Source: Algoriphagus halophilus (GTDB taxonomy: Bacteria; Bacteroidota; Bacteroidia; Cytophagales; Cyclobacteriaceae). From it: DNA of 64,000 nt. The first letter of the stretch is position 1. Each line of letters opens with the position of its first letter. The stretch spans positions 62,001-126,000 of the forward strand of contig NZ_FSRC01000003.1 in the NCBI RefSeq assembly GCF_900129785.1, written 5' to 3'. The position numbers and the translations under genes are program-made. Shown here piece by piece: positions 9,064 through 18,643 of the stretch. The notes under the pieces were generated by a model. The model ran no database searches. It saw nothing but the letters and a program-made list of their open reading frames with translations, and was not told where the DNA came from.

Positions 9064-9126
9064 GAAAGGTGAACTTAATCTTTAGAAAAATATTTTAGAT
9101 TTAAAATTGCGTTCTAATTTAAGAAT

Positions 9127-10020
9127 ATGAAAACCATCTATCCCAATGACCTCGCACCTGTGGAATTTCATGCCCTCCTCCAAGGAAGTATAGCTCCCAG
9201 GCCGATTGCTTTTGTAAGTACCGTAGATTTAAAAGGAAATGTAAACTTAAGTCCCTTTAGTTTCTTTAACCTTTTTAGCACTAATCCTCCCATATTGATT
9301 TTTTCCCCTTCAAGAAGGGTAAGGGATAATACCACCAAACATACCTTGGAGAATGTAAAAGAGGTCCCAGAAGTGGTCATTCATGTAGTCGGTTTCAATT
9401 TGGTGGAGCAAATGTCACTAGCCAGTACAGAGTATGAAAAGGGAGTCAATGAATTTGTGAAGGCAGGTTTGACAGAAATGCCATCTGCCAAGGTAAAGCC
9501 ACCCCGGGTAAAAGAGGCGCCGATTGCCTTCGAATGTAAAGTCAATGAGGTAAAGCCTTTGGGAGAAGTAGGAGGATCAGGGAACCTGGTAATCTGCGAA
9601 GTGATGGTTACTCATATTTCAGAGGATATCTTGGACGAGTTAGGAAGAATTGATCCCCATAAATTAGATGCTGTGGCGAGGTTAGGAGGGAATTGGTATT
9701 CCAGAGCAAGTGGAGATTCCTTATTTCAGATTCCAAAACCTTTGAGAACCAAGGGAATTGGAATAGATCAAATCCCTGATGAAATAAAGAACAGTTCTAT
9801 ACTCACAGGAAATAACTTAGGTAGATTAGGGAATGTAGAACAATTGCCAACCCAGGAGGAGGTGGAGGCCTATTCTTCTCGTCCTGAAATCCAGGAAATT
9901 CGGCTTAGGTTTGTCAATGATGAAGAATCATGGCTTGACCATATTCACCTGTTGGCTCAGGAAAAATTGTGGCTAGGGGAGATGGAAGAAGCCTGGAAAA
10001 TTTTACTTCAGAAGAGATGA
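9127..10020 (+). CDS. Flavin reductase family protein
   Basis: 297 residues. The N-terminal two thirds form the FMN-binding split-barrel of the flavin reductase/flavoredoxin family: IAPRPIAFVSTVD and NLSPFSFFNLFSTNPP are the usual FMN-phosphate-binding segments. Such proteins reduce flavin with NAD(P)H or bind FMN in electron transfer. A C-terminal extension of about 90 residues (from roughly 210) is more acidic and helical. No oxygenase partner gene is adjacent, so the physiological electron acceptor is unknown. Confidence 0.85.
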   Translation: MKTIYPNDLAPVEFHALLQGSIAPRPIAFVSTVDLKGNVNLSPFSFFNLFSTNPPILIFSPSRRVRDNTTKHTLENVKEVPEVVIHVVGFNLVEQMSLASTEYEKGVNEFVKAGLTEMPSAKVKPPRVKEAPIAFECKVNEVKPLGEVGGSGNLVICEVMVTHISEDILDELGRIDPHKLDAVARLGGNWYSRASGDSLFQIPKPLRTKGIGIDQIPDEIKNSSILTGNNLGRLGNVEQLPTQEEVEAYSSRPEIQEIRLRFVNDEESWLDHIHLLAQEKLWLGEMEEAWKILLQKR

Positions 10021-10022
10021 AA

Positions 10023-10046
10023 AAAGCGGCTTGAAAAAGCCGCTTT
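10023..10046. terminator. Bidirectional terminator between flavin reductase gene and sppA
   Basis: AAAGCGGCT (10023-10031) pairs perfectly with AGCCGCTTT (10038-10046) around a 6-base loop. A and T tracts on the flanks allow it to act for both convergent genes. Confidence 0.85.
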
Positions 10047-10048
10047 CT

Positions 10049-11815
10049 TTATTTAATGATGTATTCCAAAGGCATCCGTACCTGAATCCCTTGATAATTT
10101 TTCAGTTTTTGAGCTTGCTGATACAAGGTAAAGTTTTCACCCAACTCAGACTTTAGCATTTTTAGCTTCACGTTTTCTCCAAAATCACTCATCAATTGCT
10201 CAAACCAAGGTTTCTTTTGAGGATAATAGACCACTCGGTAATCATCACCTGCATTGATCCGCTGTGCAGCTAATTCGATGGTATCATCTAAGCCTCCTAA
10301 GACATCCACCAACCCTCTTTCAATGGCTTGGTTTCCTGTCCAAACTCTTCCAGAAGCGACCGCCTTAACGTCTTCCGGGTTCATTCCTCTGCCTTCAGCA
10401 ACTTTTGAAATAAAAGTCTCATATCCTTTCTCTACACTTGTCTGAACAATCTTCCGCTCAACTTCAGTTAGATCACGAGTAGGGTTCATAAAGTCAGAAA
10501 GCTCACCAGTTTCGACTACATCGGTCGTGATTCCAAGTTTGTCATTTAGGAGTTCTTTGGTATTGAACCATAAACCAAAAATTCCAATCGAACCAGTGAT
10601 GGTGTTAGGTTGAGCGACAATAGTATCGGCAGGAGCCGAAATGTAATAGCCTCCTGAGGCAGCTACCTCACCCATAGAAACGTAGACTGGTTTCACTCTT
10701 TTTGCCTCTACCATCTCTCTCCAGATAACCTCTGAAGCCAGAACAGATCCTCCAGGCGAGTTTACTCTCAATACGATGGCTTTGATATTGTCATCTTTCC
10801 TTGCCTTTCGGATTTCCTTGGCAAATTTATCTGAACTGATCACTCCTTCTGCATCTCCACTGACGATCTCGCCTTCAGCCAAGATCACCGCAATTCTATT
10901 TCTGGAAGTAATGTTTTTAGATTTGACAGTGGTGTTTAATTTGGTGGCGTTGATGGTAGAAATATTATCATCCTCAGATAAACCCAATTTCTCTCTCAAT
11001 TTGGCATGGATTTCATCTTCATATGCCAAATCAGTGATCAAGTTATAAGTAACGGCATCTTCAGGCTCACGAACGAGCATGAGGTTGTTTGTTTTGGTTA
11101 AAGAATCCAAATTGATGCCTCTGGAATCTGCAATGCCTTTTAATGCATTCGCATTGATGTCGGACAAAAATGCTTGAGTCTGAAGCCTGTTTTCATCAGA
11201 CATTTTCTTTAAAATGAAAGGTTCTACAGCACTCTTGAATTCACCTACTCTAAATACTTCAGGCTTAATTCCTACTTTTTCAAATAAGCCCGTAAAAAAC
11301 AACACATCAGAGGAATAGCCATTAAAATCAATTCCTCCCATAGGGTTTAGGTAAATTTCATCCGCTACGGATGCTAGGTAATAACCTCCTTCGGTGTACA
11401 CTTCGTCATAGGCCAAAATAAATTTTCCAGAAGTTTTAAAATCTTCAAATGCTTCTCGAAGTTCTAAAAGGTTGGCTTGTCCAGCGAGCACGAATCCAGT
11501 GTTTAGGTAAATCCCTTTGATGCTTGGATTGGTCTTTGCTTCTTCAATTGCCTTTTTAAGGTTGACCAGGCCCGCCGTATTTGGTTGGCCAAATACAGAT
11601 CCAAAAATCGGAATATCTAAATCGTCCTCACTAGTACGCTCTACAATGGTTCTGCCGTTGAGATTAAGATGAAGAATAGTGTTTTCTTTCACTGTCACCT
11701 CCTCGTTTCCCGAGGCGGCAATCATGCCGATAATCCCGAAAGAAACAAGAATGCTTAAAACACTGAATATAATTAGACCCACAATTACTGCGAGTACATT
11801 ACCTAAGAATCTCAT
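10049..11815 (-). CDS. sppA: Signal peptide peptidase SppA, 67K type
   Basis: 588 residues; membrane-anchored serine/lysine protease that degrades signal peptides left in the membrane. An N-terminal transmembrane helix (about 6-32) anchors it in the inner membrane. It is the long form with tandem ClpP-like halves. In the first half FRVGEFKSAVEPF supplies the general-base Lys; in the second half GEVAASGGYYIS supplies the nucleophile Ser, preceded by VNSPGGSVLASE. All expected active-site segments are intact. Divergent from folK across about 70 bases. Confidence 0.95.
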   Translation of the reverse strand: MRFLGNVLAVIVGLIIFSVLSILVSFGIIGMIAASGNEEVTVKENTILHLNLNGRTIVERTSEDDLDIPIFGSVFGQPNTAGLVNLKKAIEEAKTNPSIKGIYLNTGFVLAGQANLLELREAFEDFKTSGKFILAYDEVYTEGGYYLASVADEIYLNPMGGIDFNGYSSDVLFFTGLFEKVGIKPEVFRVGEFKSAVEPFILKKMSDENRLQTQAFLSDINANALKGIADSRGINLDSLTKTNNLMLVREPEDAVTYNLITDLAYEDEIHAKLREKLGLSEDDNISTINATKLNTTVKSKNITSRNRIAVILAEGEIVSGDAEGVISSDKFAKEIRKARKDDNIKAIVLRVNSPGGSVLASEVIWREMVEAKRVKPVYVSMGEVAASGGYYISAPADTIVAQPNTITGSIGIFGLWFNTKELLNDKLGITTDVVETGELSDFMNPTRDLTEVERKIVQTSVEKGYETFISKVAEGRGMNPEDVKAVASGRVWTGNQAIERGLVDVLGGLDDTIELAAQRINAGDDYRVVYYPQKKPWFEQLMSDFGENVKLKMLKSELGENFTLYQQAQKLKNYQGIQVRMPLEYIIK

Positions 11816-11886
11816 ATTTAGATTAAGTTAAGATGCGAAAATAACCTATTTTGGCGAATGATAATAAGTAGAATCATACGAATGAC

Positions 11887-12366
11887 ATGAAGTCAAAGGT
11901 TACTTTAATTTTAGGAGGAAATAGAGGGGATCGGGAGTTATTGTTAAATGCAGCAGTTAAATCTATAACGGACAGGAATACACTTTTGTTGAATTCTTCT
12001 GTTTATGAAACGGAAGCATGGGGAGGAATCGCCGAAGGGCCGTTTCTAAATCAGGTGATTCAAGTCAAATCCTCGTTTGATCCCATGACTTTTTTAGGAT
12101 TCATTCAGAAAATTGAAATTGATTTAGGAAGAAGGAGAGACGAACATTGGGGCGACCGCACCATGGATATTGATGTGTTATTTTGGAACGACCGGATCAT
12201 AGACACTCCGGAACTTAAAATACCTCATCCTTATATGTTCCAAAGGAAGTTCGTATTGGTGCCGCTGGCTGAAATTCTACCGGAATTTGTCCATCCGGTT
12301 CTAGGGAAAAGTACTTTGGAACTTTTGAAGGAATGTCAAGACCAAAGTGAGGTTAGAAAGGTTTAG
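11887..12366 (+). CDS. folK: 2-amino-4-hydroxy-6-hydroxymethyldihydropteridine diphosphokinase
   Basis: 159 residues; transfers pyrophosphate from ATP to the pterin in folate biosynthesis (cytosol). Recognised by the N-terminal LILGGNRGDRE, the middle EAWGGIAEGPFLNQV, and the ATP/Mg-binding RRRDEHWGDRTMDIDVLFW with its two Asp ligands, then KIPHPYMFQRKFVLVPL. Length and motif order match HPPK. An ATG at 11882 is followed at once by a stop, so 11887 is the start. It is alone; no folP or folB is adjacent. Confidence 0.95.
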   Translation: MKSKVTLILGGNRGDRELLLNAAVKSITDRNTLLLNSSVYETEAWGGIAEGPFLNQVIQVKSSFDPMTFLGFIQKIEIDLGRRRDEHWGDRTMDIDVLFWNDRIIDTPELKIPHPYMFQRKFVLVPLAEILPEFVHPVLGKSTLELLKECQDQSEVRKV

Positions 12367-12466
12367 AGTTCTTTATGTATAAAGGCGCATTTCGGAAAGT
12401 GGAGAATTGAATCACTGTAGATTTCTCTAACTAAAGACAAATGATCCGGAGGCATCTTGAAAGATT

Positions 12467-12495
12467 TTTGGGGATTGTTTTTTTAGGTTTATTTG
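12467..12495 (+). promoter_or_regulatory. Possible promoter for the HTTM-like pair
   Basis: TTTG (12467-12470), a 17-base spacer, then TTTATTTG (12488-12495), which differs from TAnnTTTG in one base. It ends 12 bases before the ATG of the next gene. Confidence 0.4.
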
Positions 12496-12507
12496 CGTCC
12501 ATATTAA

Positions 12508-13098
12508 ATGATATATTTAACGATGTTTTCTGTTAGATTTACAATAGTCCTGATTTTTGTTTTAATGATTCCTTTCATTCTCAGGACGTTAAGCTATAGA
12601 TTGGAGCCTTATCCAGCATTACTTTTTCCTGGGGGGGAGGGGATGGTTTCTGTTCCATTAGATTCAGCTATCACTAATTACCAATTTACAGAACTACATG
12701 GCTACCGAGAGGGAATCGGATGGGAGAAAATAGATGAGTTTGAACTTATAAAACCTGTTCCCCAACATTACCTCAGAAATATATTAAAACACAATATTGA
12801 TCTGTTTGAAGATGAGGGAGCTCAACCTAAATCGAAGTCAACTTCAAAAGAGAAAGGGATTAAGTCAAAACTGTCTCCGATTTTGAAATTTTTACTGAGA
12901 AATCAAGAAAAGGAACTCTCGGAAAAAGATAGAAGAAATTCTACAGAATGGTTTGCAGGTAAGTTAAGAGCTCAGGGCTTTGAGCCATATAGGATTAAAA
13001 TGGTGGATGTTGAGATCCTGTCCTACCCAAATGATGAGAAATTTGAAAAGATAATCACCGATGAAAAGATTATTAATCTTGGCGGAGACCTTAAATAA
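12508..13098 (+). CDS. Hypothetical membrane-anchored protein, partner of the HTTM-like gene
   Basis: 196 residues with one N-terminal transmembrane segment (about 7-27, RFTIVLIFVLMIPFIL) and a soluble region that is strongly charged in the middle (KSKSTSKEKGIKSK) and probably partly disordered. No known domain is recognised. A second ATG at codon 6 could be the start. Its last 38 bases overlap the following membrane-protein gene, so the two are likely translated together. It may be an accessory subunit for that protein; this is inferred only from the overlap. Confidence 0.75.
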   Translation: MIYLTMFSVRFTIVLIFVLMIPFILRTLSYRLEPYPALLFPGGEGMVSVPLDSAITNYQFTELHGYREGIGWEKIDEFELIKPVPQHYLRNILKHNIDLFEDEGAQPKSKSTSKEKGIKSKLSPILKFLLRNQEKELSEKDRRNSTEWFAGKLRAQGFEPYRIKMVDVEILSYPNDEKFEKIITDEKIINLGGDLK

Positions 13099-14176
13099 GG
13101 CTTTTTGGGATAGGGTAAGGATATCTACTGAGGTGTCCCAAGTGTCTTTATGGTTGTTGAGACCGATTGTAGGCGTCTATCTTTTGGTTATTTCCTTGCC
13201 TTATTTTTCTTGGATAGGAGAGGTTCCAAATGTCTTTTTTTATCCGCCATTGTTGAGTTTGCCCAATTTGTTAAATGGCTTTCCTCCAGCCTGGTTCTTT
13301 TTTTGGATTGATATTCTGATCGGTATTTCTATTATACTGTTAATCCTTGGTGTTCGGACAAAGTGGGCAACAAGAGCCTTGGTACTTTTACTCTTTACAG
13401 GATTTAATTTTCAATTTTCTATGGGGAAAATTGATCATACCATATTTCTGTTGATTTTTTTGAGTGGTATGTCTTTCGCTGGCTGGGGCTCTGGATTCGC
13501 TCTCATCCCTGATAAGCCCGTTCCGAAAATTAATGTACAAAGATGCATGGCGCTTTTGGCTGTTTTGCTTTGTTTCGGGATGTTTACTGCTGGATCGATC
13601 AAAGCCGTGAATTGGATAGATTTTGATCCCTCAAGAAATGGATTCCTTCGTTGGTATTATTCCTCTATTTATGTCAAGCATTCAGATCTATTTTTTTCAG
13701 GTTCGTTAAATGCTTTGCCGTATGCGTGGCTTGATGCCTTTGACTGGGGAGGAGTGCTTTTCGAGCTATCCGCATTTGTATTACTTTTGGCTGGAAGGAA
13801 ATTCTGGAAATTCTGGTTGTTAGCTGCCTGCACCTTTCATCTATTTAATCTACTGATTTTGAATATTTCCTTTTCGTCGAATTTTATCTTTTATCTGGCT
13901 TTTCTGGATTTTGGGAAATATTATGATTGGATTAAAAAACAATTCTCCAAGCCAATTATCGTATGGATTTCATCTGCCTTTCTATTAATACTTGTATACT
14001 TTAGATTTGCCTATATTTTGGATATTCCCCATTTCAACTTGCTTGAATTCTTAAAAAAAGACAAGCTTTTCATGTACGTTGTTCTAGTTGTTTGGGCATC
14101 TGGAGTAGGAATTTTTGCTTACTCACTTTGGAGGGATTTAAAACTCGCCAAGAAAAATTACATACAGAATAAATAG
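13061..14176 (+). CDS. HTTM-like (vitamin K-dependent carboxylase-related) multi-pass membrane protein
   Basis: 371 residues with roughly eight to nine hydrophobic segments. The layout (LLRPIVGVYLLVISLPYF, FFFWIDILIGISIILLIL, then a pair around MGKIDHTIFLLIFLSG, and a terminal amphipathic FLDFGKYYDWIKK) resembles the HTTM family, bacterial relatives of gamma-glutamyl carboxylase; this is a visual call. The function of bacterial HTTM proteins is mostly unknown. The ATG at 13061 gives a 38-base overlap with the upstream gene; a TTG at 13079 would shorten it. A bidirectional terminator follows. Confidence 0.75.
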   Translation: MKRLLILAETLNKAFWDRVRISTEVSQVSLWLLRPIVGVYLLVISLPYFSWIGEVPNVFFYPPLLSLPNLLNGFPPAWFFFWIDILIGISIILLILGVRTKWATRALVLLLFTGFNFQFSMGKIDHTIFLLIFLSGMSFAGWGSGFALIPDKPVPKINVQRCMALLAVLLCFGMFTAGSIKAVNWIDFDPSRNGFLRWYYSSIYVKHSDLFFSGSLNALPYAWLDAFDWGGVLFELSAFVLLLAGRKFWKFWLLAACTFHLFNLLILNISFSSNFIFYLAFLDFGKYYDWIKKQFSKPIIVWISSAFLLILVYFRFAYILDIPHFNLLEFLKKDKLFMYVVLVVWASGVGIFAYSLWRDLKLAKKNYIQNK

Positions 14177-14203
14177 AGTAGAGTTACTGCTTAAATCCAT
14201 AAA

Positions 14204-14235
14204 AAAAGGTCTAAGCCGTAAAGCGTAGACCTTTT
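14204..14235. terminator. Bidirectional terminator between HTTM-like gene and fabD
   Basis: AAAAGGTCTA (14204-14213) pairs perfectly with TAGACCTTTT (14226-14235) around a 12-base loop; A and T runs flank both sides of this convergent junction. Confidence 0.85.
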
Positions 14236-14257
14236 GATTTAACTAAGAATTTTCAGA

Positions 14258-15133
14258 TTAAACCCCAGAAACCTCAGCTTCTGCATGTATTTTCTTGACC
14301 AATCCTTGGAGTACTTTTCCTGGGCCACATTCCACAAATTCGGTTGCGCCATCTTTCACCATATTTTGTACAGATTGAGTCCATTTAACAGGTGCAGTAA
14401 GTTGAGCAATTAGATTTGCTTTGATTTCTGCAACATCACTGACTGCTTTAGTACTTACATTTTGGTATACAGGGCAGATAGGAGTATTGAATTGAGTTGC
14501 TTCAATTGCCTTTTTCAATTTTTCACTAGCTGGCTCCATCAATGGAGAATGGAAAGCTCCACCAACCGGTAGTGGTAATGCTCGTTTTGCTCCCGCCTCT
14601 TTCATTTTCTCACAAGCGATTTCAATCCCTTTGTTGGAACCAGAAATCACCAATTGACCAGGACAGTTATAGTTGGCAGGTACCACGATTTCATCCGTAA
14701 TTCCTGCACAGATTTCTTCTACTTTTTCGTCAGCCAAGCCCAAAATCGCAGCCATGGTAGATGGATTGATCTCACAGGCTTCCTGCATCGCCAATGCTCT
14801 TTGATACACCAATTTCAAGCCATCTTCAAATGCTAAGGTCCCATTTGCAACCAAGGCAGAAAACTCTCCTAGGGAATGTCCAGCTACCATGTGCGGAGCA
14901 AAATCAGGAGTGGTTTTAGCCAGTACTACTGAGTGAAGAAAAATAGCAGGTTGGGTGACTTTTGTTTGCTTGAGCTCTTCAGCTGTTCCGTCAAACATGA
15001 TGTCTGTTATTCTAAAGCCTAAAATGTCATTGGCTTGCTCAAACAATGCTTTTGCTTGTGAATTTTCCTCGTAAAGGGCTTTTCCCATTCCGGGAAATTG
15101 GGCGCCTTGGCCCGGAAAAACAAATGCTTTCAT
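14258..15133 (-). CDS. fabD: Malonyl CoA-acyl carrier protein transacylase
   Basis: 291 residues; moves malonyl from CoA to ACP to start type II fatty-acid elongation in the cytosol. The PGQGAQFPGMG start, the nucleophile elbow GHSLGEFSAL with Ser87, the Gln of VTQPAIF, and the catalytic His in GGAFHSPLM are all present. Length is normal. No other fab genes are adjacent; it is transcribed alone towards a shared terminator. A -7 box lies 24 bases upstream of the ATG. Confidence 0.96.
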   Translation of the reverse strand: MKAFVFPGQGAQFPGMGKALYEENSQAKALFEQANDILGFRITDIMFDGTAEELKQTKVTQPAIFLHSVVLAKTTPDFAPHMVAGHSLGEFSALVANGTLAFEDGLKLVYQRALAMQEACEINPSTMAAILGLADEKVEEICAGITDEIVVPANYNCPGQLVISGSNKGIEIACEKMKEAGAKRALPLPVGGAFHSPLMEPASEKLKKAIEATQFNTPICPVYQNVSTKAVSDVAEIKANLIAQLTAPVKWTQSVQNMVKDGATEFVECGPGKVLQGLVKKIHAEAEVSGV

Positions 15134-15156
15134 TCAATTGGATTTTGTTGTTGGGG

Positions 15157-15164
15157 CAAATATA
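15157..15164 (-). promoter_or_regulatory. fabD: -7 promoter element of fabD (TATATTTG)
   Basis: The + strand reads CAAATATA, that is TATATTTG on the coding strand, an exact TAnnTTTG match 24 bases before the fabD ATG. No clear -33 TTG is seen at the expected distance. Confidence 0.55.
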
Positions 15165-15187
15165 AGGCTTTTCGACCAGCAGATGGT

Positions 15188-15628
15188 TTAGACTTTGGCA
15201 GAGAGATAGTCAGGAAGATTTTCTTCTGTTAAGAATTTTTGTCGTTCCTCTTTGGTAGGAAGTCTACAGGTAGATTTTTTGCCAAACCATTTGTATCTGT
15301 TGTTACCTATCCAGTCATAAATGAAATCTCTAAAACTTTCCGGTAGTATGACCAAAGGGTGCAAAAGAGGCCAAAGCCCTGAAAGATTTTTTGCGATTTT
15401 TAGGGCAGCAGTACTTTTATAATAAATTTGATCTGATTCAAGAAGGACAATAGAATCTAGGTAGTTTTTATCCACCTCGAATCGCTCAAGAATCCTTTTA
15501 CTGGTTTCATCTTGCAACGCTCCCACTAAGAAGTGATCCTTTTTGTCTCTTTGGATTACAAAATCAATGGAAGTATTACACAAGTTGCATACCCCATCAA
15601 AGAATATGATGGATTGCTTTTGACTCAT
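15188..15628 (-). CDS. Thiol-disulfide oxidoreductase DCC family protein (DUF393)
   Basis: 146 residues. The N-terminal FFDGVCNLCN is the family signature (two cysteines two residues apart after an Asp), set in a thioredoxin-like beginning, followed by the WPLLHPLVILPESFRDFIYDWI stretch typical of YuxK-like proteins, with RLPTKEERQKF near the end. A redox role is assumed for the family from the CxxC, not proven. Its ATG overlaps the stop of the upstream large T9SS protein by 4 bases (ATGA), so the two form an operon. Confidence 0.88.
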   Translation of the reverse strand: MSQKQSIIFFDGVCNLCNTSIDFVIQRDKKDHFLVGALQDETSKRILERFEVDKNYLDSIVLLESDQIYYKSTAALKIAKNLSGLWPLLHPLVILPESFRDFIYDWIGNNRYKWFGKKSTCRLPTKEERQKFLTEENLPDYLSAKV

Positions 15629-18405
15629 CGTAGTAGTTGTATTGTTCCTTTTAAACTTTCAGTTTGTTGGCTAGGGTCTAGTACATCATAAGTAACCGTA
15701 CCAGAATAATAGTAAGTACCTGCTGGAAGTTCATTTCCATTCTTATCTCTTCCATCCCATCTGATGAAAATGTCATTTTCATTGGATTCAAGGCTGTTGT
15801 AAGAGAATACTTCAGCACCCCATCTATTGACAATGAATATTTCCACTCCAATCACGAATCGTGGACACTCAGAGAATGGATTATCAAATGCCATAAAGGT
15901 TTCATTCAGACCATCTCCATTTGGAGTAAATGCATTTGGAAGATTATAAGAAGGACAATTTTCTACACATACAATATTACTTGGTTCACTTTCATTACCA
16001 GATCGGTCCACTGCGGTGATGTAATAACAACCTCTGTAGGTAGTCAGCTGGCTGATTCGAGTTTGTAATTCCAATGCTGAAATTTCTTTAATCAGGGTAA
16101 ACTCACTGTCTTCCCCATCAGAAGTGTAATACAATCTATATCCACTCAACTCATCGTCACATTCTCCACTGAAGTCAGGCTCCCAACTTAAATCGTGGTA
16201 GAAAGTGGACGTGTTACATGGTTGCTCTGCCAAGTACTCCTCACAGAGAGGTCCCTCAAAAGTCAATACTGGAGGACATGGCAATCTGTTGTCATCAGGT
16301 TTGGCACAAACGATTTGTGACTTGTTTTCTAATGGGTAAACCAAACCATCTACATTGTAAGAGCCTTTGGTAATGACATAATAGCAATACTCAATCTCTC
16401 TTTCCAATGGAACACCATTAAAGCTTCCATCGTCTAAGTAGGTAAAGCCATCCTGAGTGACATCCACTTCTGCTATTTTCACAAAGGTGTCCACGTCTTC
16501 AGAAGCAGCGTCTGTTCTATTCCTATACACTTCATGGGTAAATTGTTGCACTGAATTATTCCACGGAACTTGGAATTCCCAATTCAGTTCAATCGCTTCA
16601 TTAATAATGGTCGGTTGCAACCAAACAGAAGATGCTTTAGAAGAGGTGTCAATTTTGGTATCACGGTCCAACAGGATCACCTCGTAGTTATAGACCAAAT
16701 TTTCGGTATTCAACCCTGTATCTGTAAACAAGGTGTCCGAAGTGATTCCAAGAGAAATTTGATCTTGGTCGCCGTCAAATCCAGTATTTCGGAGCAATTC
16801 ATAGGTAAATGGTCCTGGATAGATAGTTCGGTCTATGTCATATGGCGGTGTCCATTTTACAAAGATTTCTCCATCAGAAGGATCGGTGTTTTCTACACTG
16901 ACATTGGTGATGATCGGTACATCCACATCCACCGTAATACAGATTTCTTCAGAAACTACACTTTCTCCAGATCTAGGTGATGGGAATGCTGCTACCAATC
17001 TATAACAATAGGTATTGCCCGGATCTAAGCCTTCAGAACCATTAAGATCCGTGAAGCTGAAGGTAGACATATCAGTAATTCCTACCAATTCATAACCTGG
17101 ACGGATGCCTGTTTCACAGCTGTCTGGCTCGTATGGGTCAGAGTTAATTCTTCTCCAAACCTGCATTTCACTGGCTGAATTCGAGCAAGTATAAGGGTCC
17201 CAAGTAAGTTCAGCAGTCCTGCCTGCCTGTTGTTCGATGTCGTCAAAAACCGGCGGTGGACCAATCACTTTAATTCTCCAAGTCTGAATGTCTACCAAGC
17301 TAGGGCCTGAAGCTGGCTGATCAGAAATACGGACACGTACATCATATTCCCTTGCTCTAACATGGTTGCAGACTGTCTGCCAATTGAAATTTACGATTCC
17401 TGGGCTAGGCTGGTAATCGCCATCATCTGGAGAGTAGGTAGCCGGTGAGGTTGTAATTTCTATAGGTTCTCCATAAACATCAATTCTGATTGGGTCCCCA
17501 TCCGGATCGGAACCTTGAATAATCTCTTCAATCAAAGTTCCTGCTTCCACACAGATATCTGGAGGTAATATTAATTCAGGTCTTCGGTTATCCGAATTCT
17601 CGATAATGATCTGCATATCGCGGATCACATAGCCAATCTGCACCCATTCTCCATCCAGTTTCCGAAATTCCTTGATTTTAAAAGCCACATTAAACTGCCC
17701 TGCTGTACCAGGGGCATCCCAAATTAGATCTCCAAAAATCGGATCTAATGTTAAGAAAGCGGGAGTGCTTCCGTCCTGCTGATTAAAGCTAAATTCTGAA
17801 GATGCAGGACTTCTATAGTTATTTACAGGGCGTTGAAATGCCTGCTTTGGAATATCCATTTCATAGGCCAAACTGTCTCCATCTGGATCATACGCACCAG
17901 GATTATGGATGTATCTGGAATTGATGGCTCCATTATCTACAGGAGGTATGGTCAAAACCGGTGAATTATTGACTCCGATAAATGGGTCAATTGTAATTTG
18001 AGTTTCTACATAAAAAGGAGTGTCCACGGAATTATCCATATTCAGGGTACGGTCATTTCTATTAAATTCCTGAAAACGGATATTATAGACACCAGGACCT
18101 TGGTAGGTATGAGTGATTACGAACGTGTTTTTTTCAATTTGATCTCCTAGACTTTCTACCAAAGAAAAATCACTTTCGGTATTGAGTTGTTCGTCACGCC
18201 CATCTCCAAAATTGATATTTCCAGGACCAAAAACGACACTGGAACGGGTATCTGTATACCCTACAACAATAATCCTGTAGGTAAGAGTTTGGACGGAAAT
18301 TCTTTCAGCGATGATTTCACCTGCTCTGATGTGCGTTGCCCAAGCATTGGACAGACCGAATAGAAAGAATAGTAAAAAAAATCCTAAGGAAAGTTTCAGT
18401 TTCAT
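15625..18405 (-). CDS. Large secreted protein with T9SS type B (gliding motility-associated) C-terminal domain
   Basis: 926 residues from an ATG that begins a clear signal peptide (MKLKLSLGFFLLFFLFGLSN, cleavage near WATHI). An in-frame TTG nine bases upstream is less likely. The body contains cadherin/PKD-like repeats (AYDPDGDSLAYEM, GSDPDGDPIRIDV) and several fibronectin-like units. The last about 90 residues, starting NLPNAFTPNGDGLNE and holding NRWG and WDGRDKNGNELPAGTYYY, are the type B sorting domain recognised by the type IX secretion machinery, so the protein should reach the cell surface or medium. It may act in adhesion; the ligand is unknown. Overlaps the DCC gene by 4 bases. Confidence 0.93.
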   Translation of the reverse strand: MKLKLSLGFFLLFFLFGLSNAWATHIRAGEIIAERISVQTLTYRIIVVGYTDTRSSVVFGPGNINFGDGRDEQLNTESDFSLVESLGDQIEKNTFVITHTYQGPGVYNIRFQEFNRNDRTLNMDNSVDTPFYVETQITIDPFIGVNNSPVLTIPPVDNGAINSRYIHNPGAYDPDGDSLAYEMDIPKQAFQRPVNNYRSPASSEFSFNQQDGSTPAFLTLDPIFGDLIWDAPGTAGQFNVAFKIKEFRKLDGEWVQIGYVIRDMQIIIENSDNRRPELILPPDICVEAGTLIEEIIQGSDPDGDPIRIDVYGEPIEITTSPATYSPDDGDYQPSPGIVNFNWQTVCNHVRAREYDVRVRISDQPASGPSLVDIQTWRIKVIGPPPVFDDIEQQAGRTAELTWDPYTCSNSASEMQVWRRINSDPYEPDSCETGIRPGYELVGITDMSTFSFTDLNGSEGLDPGNTYCYRLVAAFPSPRSGESVVSEEICITVDVDVPIITNVSVENTDPSDGEIFVKWTPPYDIDRTIYPGPFTYELLRNTGFDGDQDQISLGITSDTLFTDTGLNTENLVYNYEVILLDRDTKIDTSSKASSVWLQPTIINEAIELNWEFQVPWNNSVQQFTHEVYRNRTDAASEDVDTFVKIAEVDVTQDGFTYLDDGSFNGVPLEREIEYCYYVITKGSYNVDGLVYPLENKSQIVCAKPDDNRLPCPPVLTFEGPLCEEYLAEQPCNTSTFYHDLSWEPDFSGECDDELSGYRLYYTSDGEDSEFTLIKEISALELQTRISQLTTYRGCYYITAVDRSGNESEPSNIVCVENCPSYNLPNAFTPNGDGLNETFMAFDNPFSECPRFVIGVEIFIVNRWGAEVFSYNSLESNENDIFIRWDGRDKNGNELPAGTYYYSGTVTYDVLDPSQQTESLKGTIQLLR

Positions 18406-18470
18406 GTTGGTCAATTTGATCGGGTCAATTTGAGATACGTTTTTCTTGTAAACGCGGTTTGTTGGTAATT

Positions 18471-18478
18471 CAAAACTA
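18471..18478 (-). promoter_or_regulatory. -7 promoter element of the T9SS type B gene (TAGTTTTG)
   Basis: The + strand reads CAAAACTA, giving TAGTTTTG on the coding strand, an exact TAnnTTTG match about 65 bases before the ATG. The -33 region has no perfect TTTG. Confidence 0.5.
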
Positions 18479-18643
18479 TAATTTTCTACCTATACGAAAT
18501 AAACGGAAGAAAGTAGAAAATTCAGTTAAAATCAAACAATAAAATTTAACAAAGTGTTGCACTACCAAACGAAACACTAAAATAGTATAAATGAATTTAG
18601 TTATTTAGAAACGATTAAAATAAGCAATCCTTATTTACTTGGA

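Noticed and set aside
15188..15628. Reading the DCC protein as a classical thioredoxin
   Set aside because: The CxxC sits at the very N-terminus in the FDGxCxxC form, without the WCGPC context of thioredoxins.
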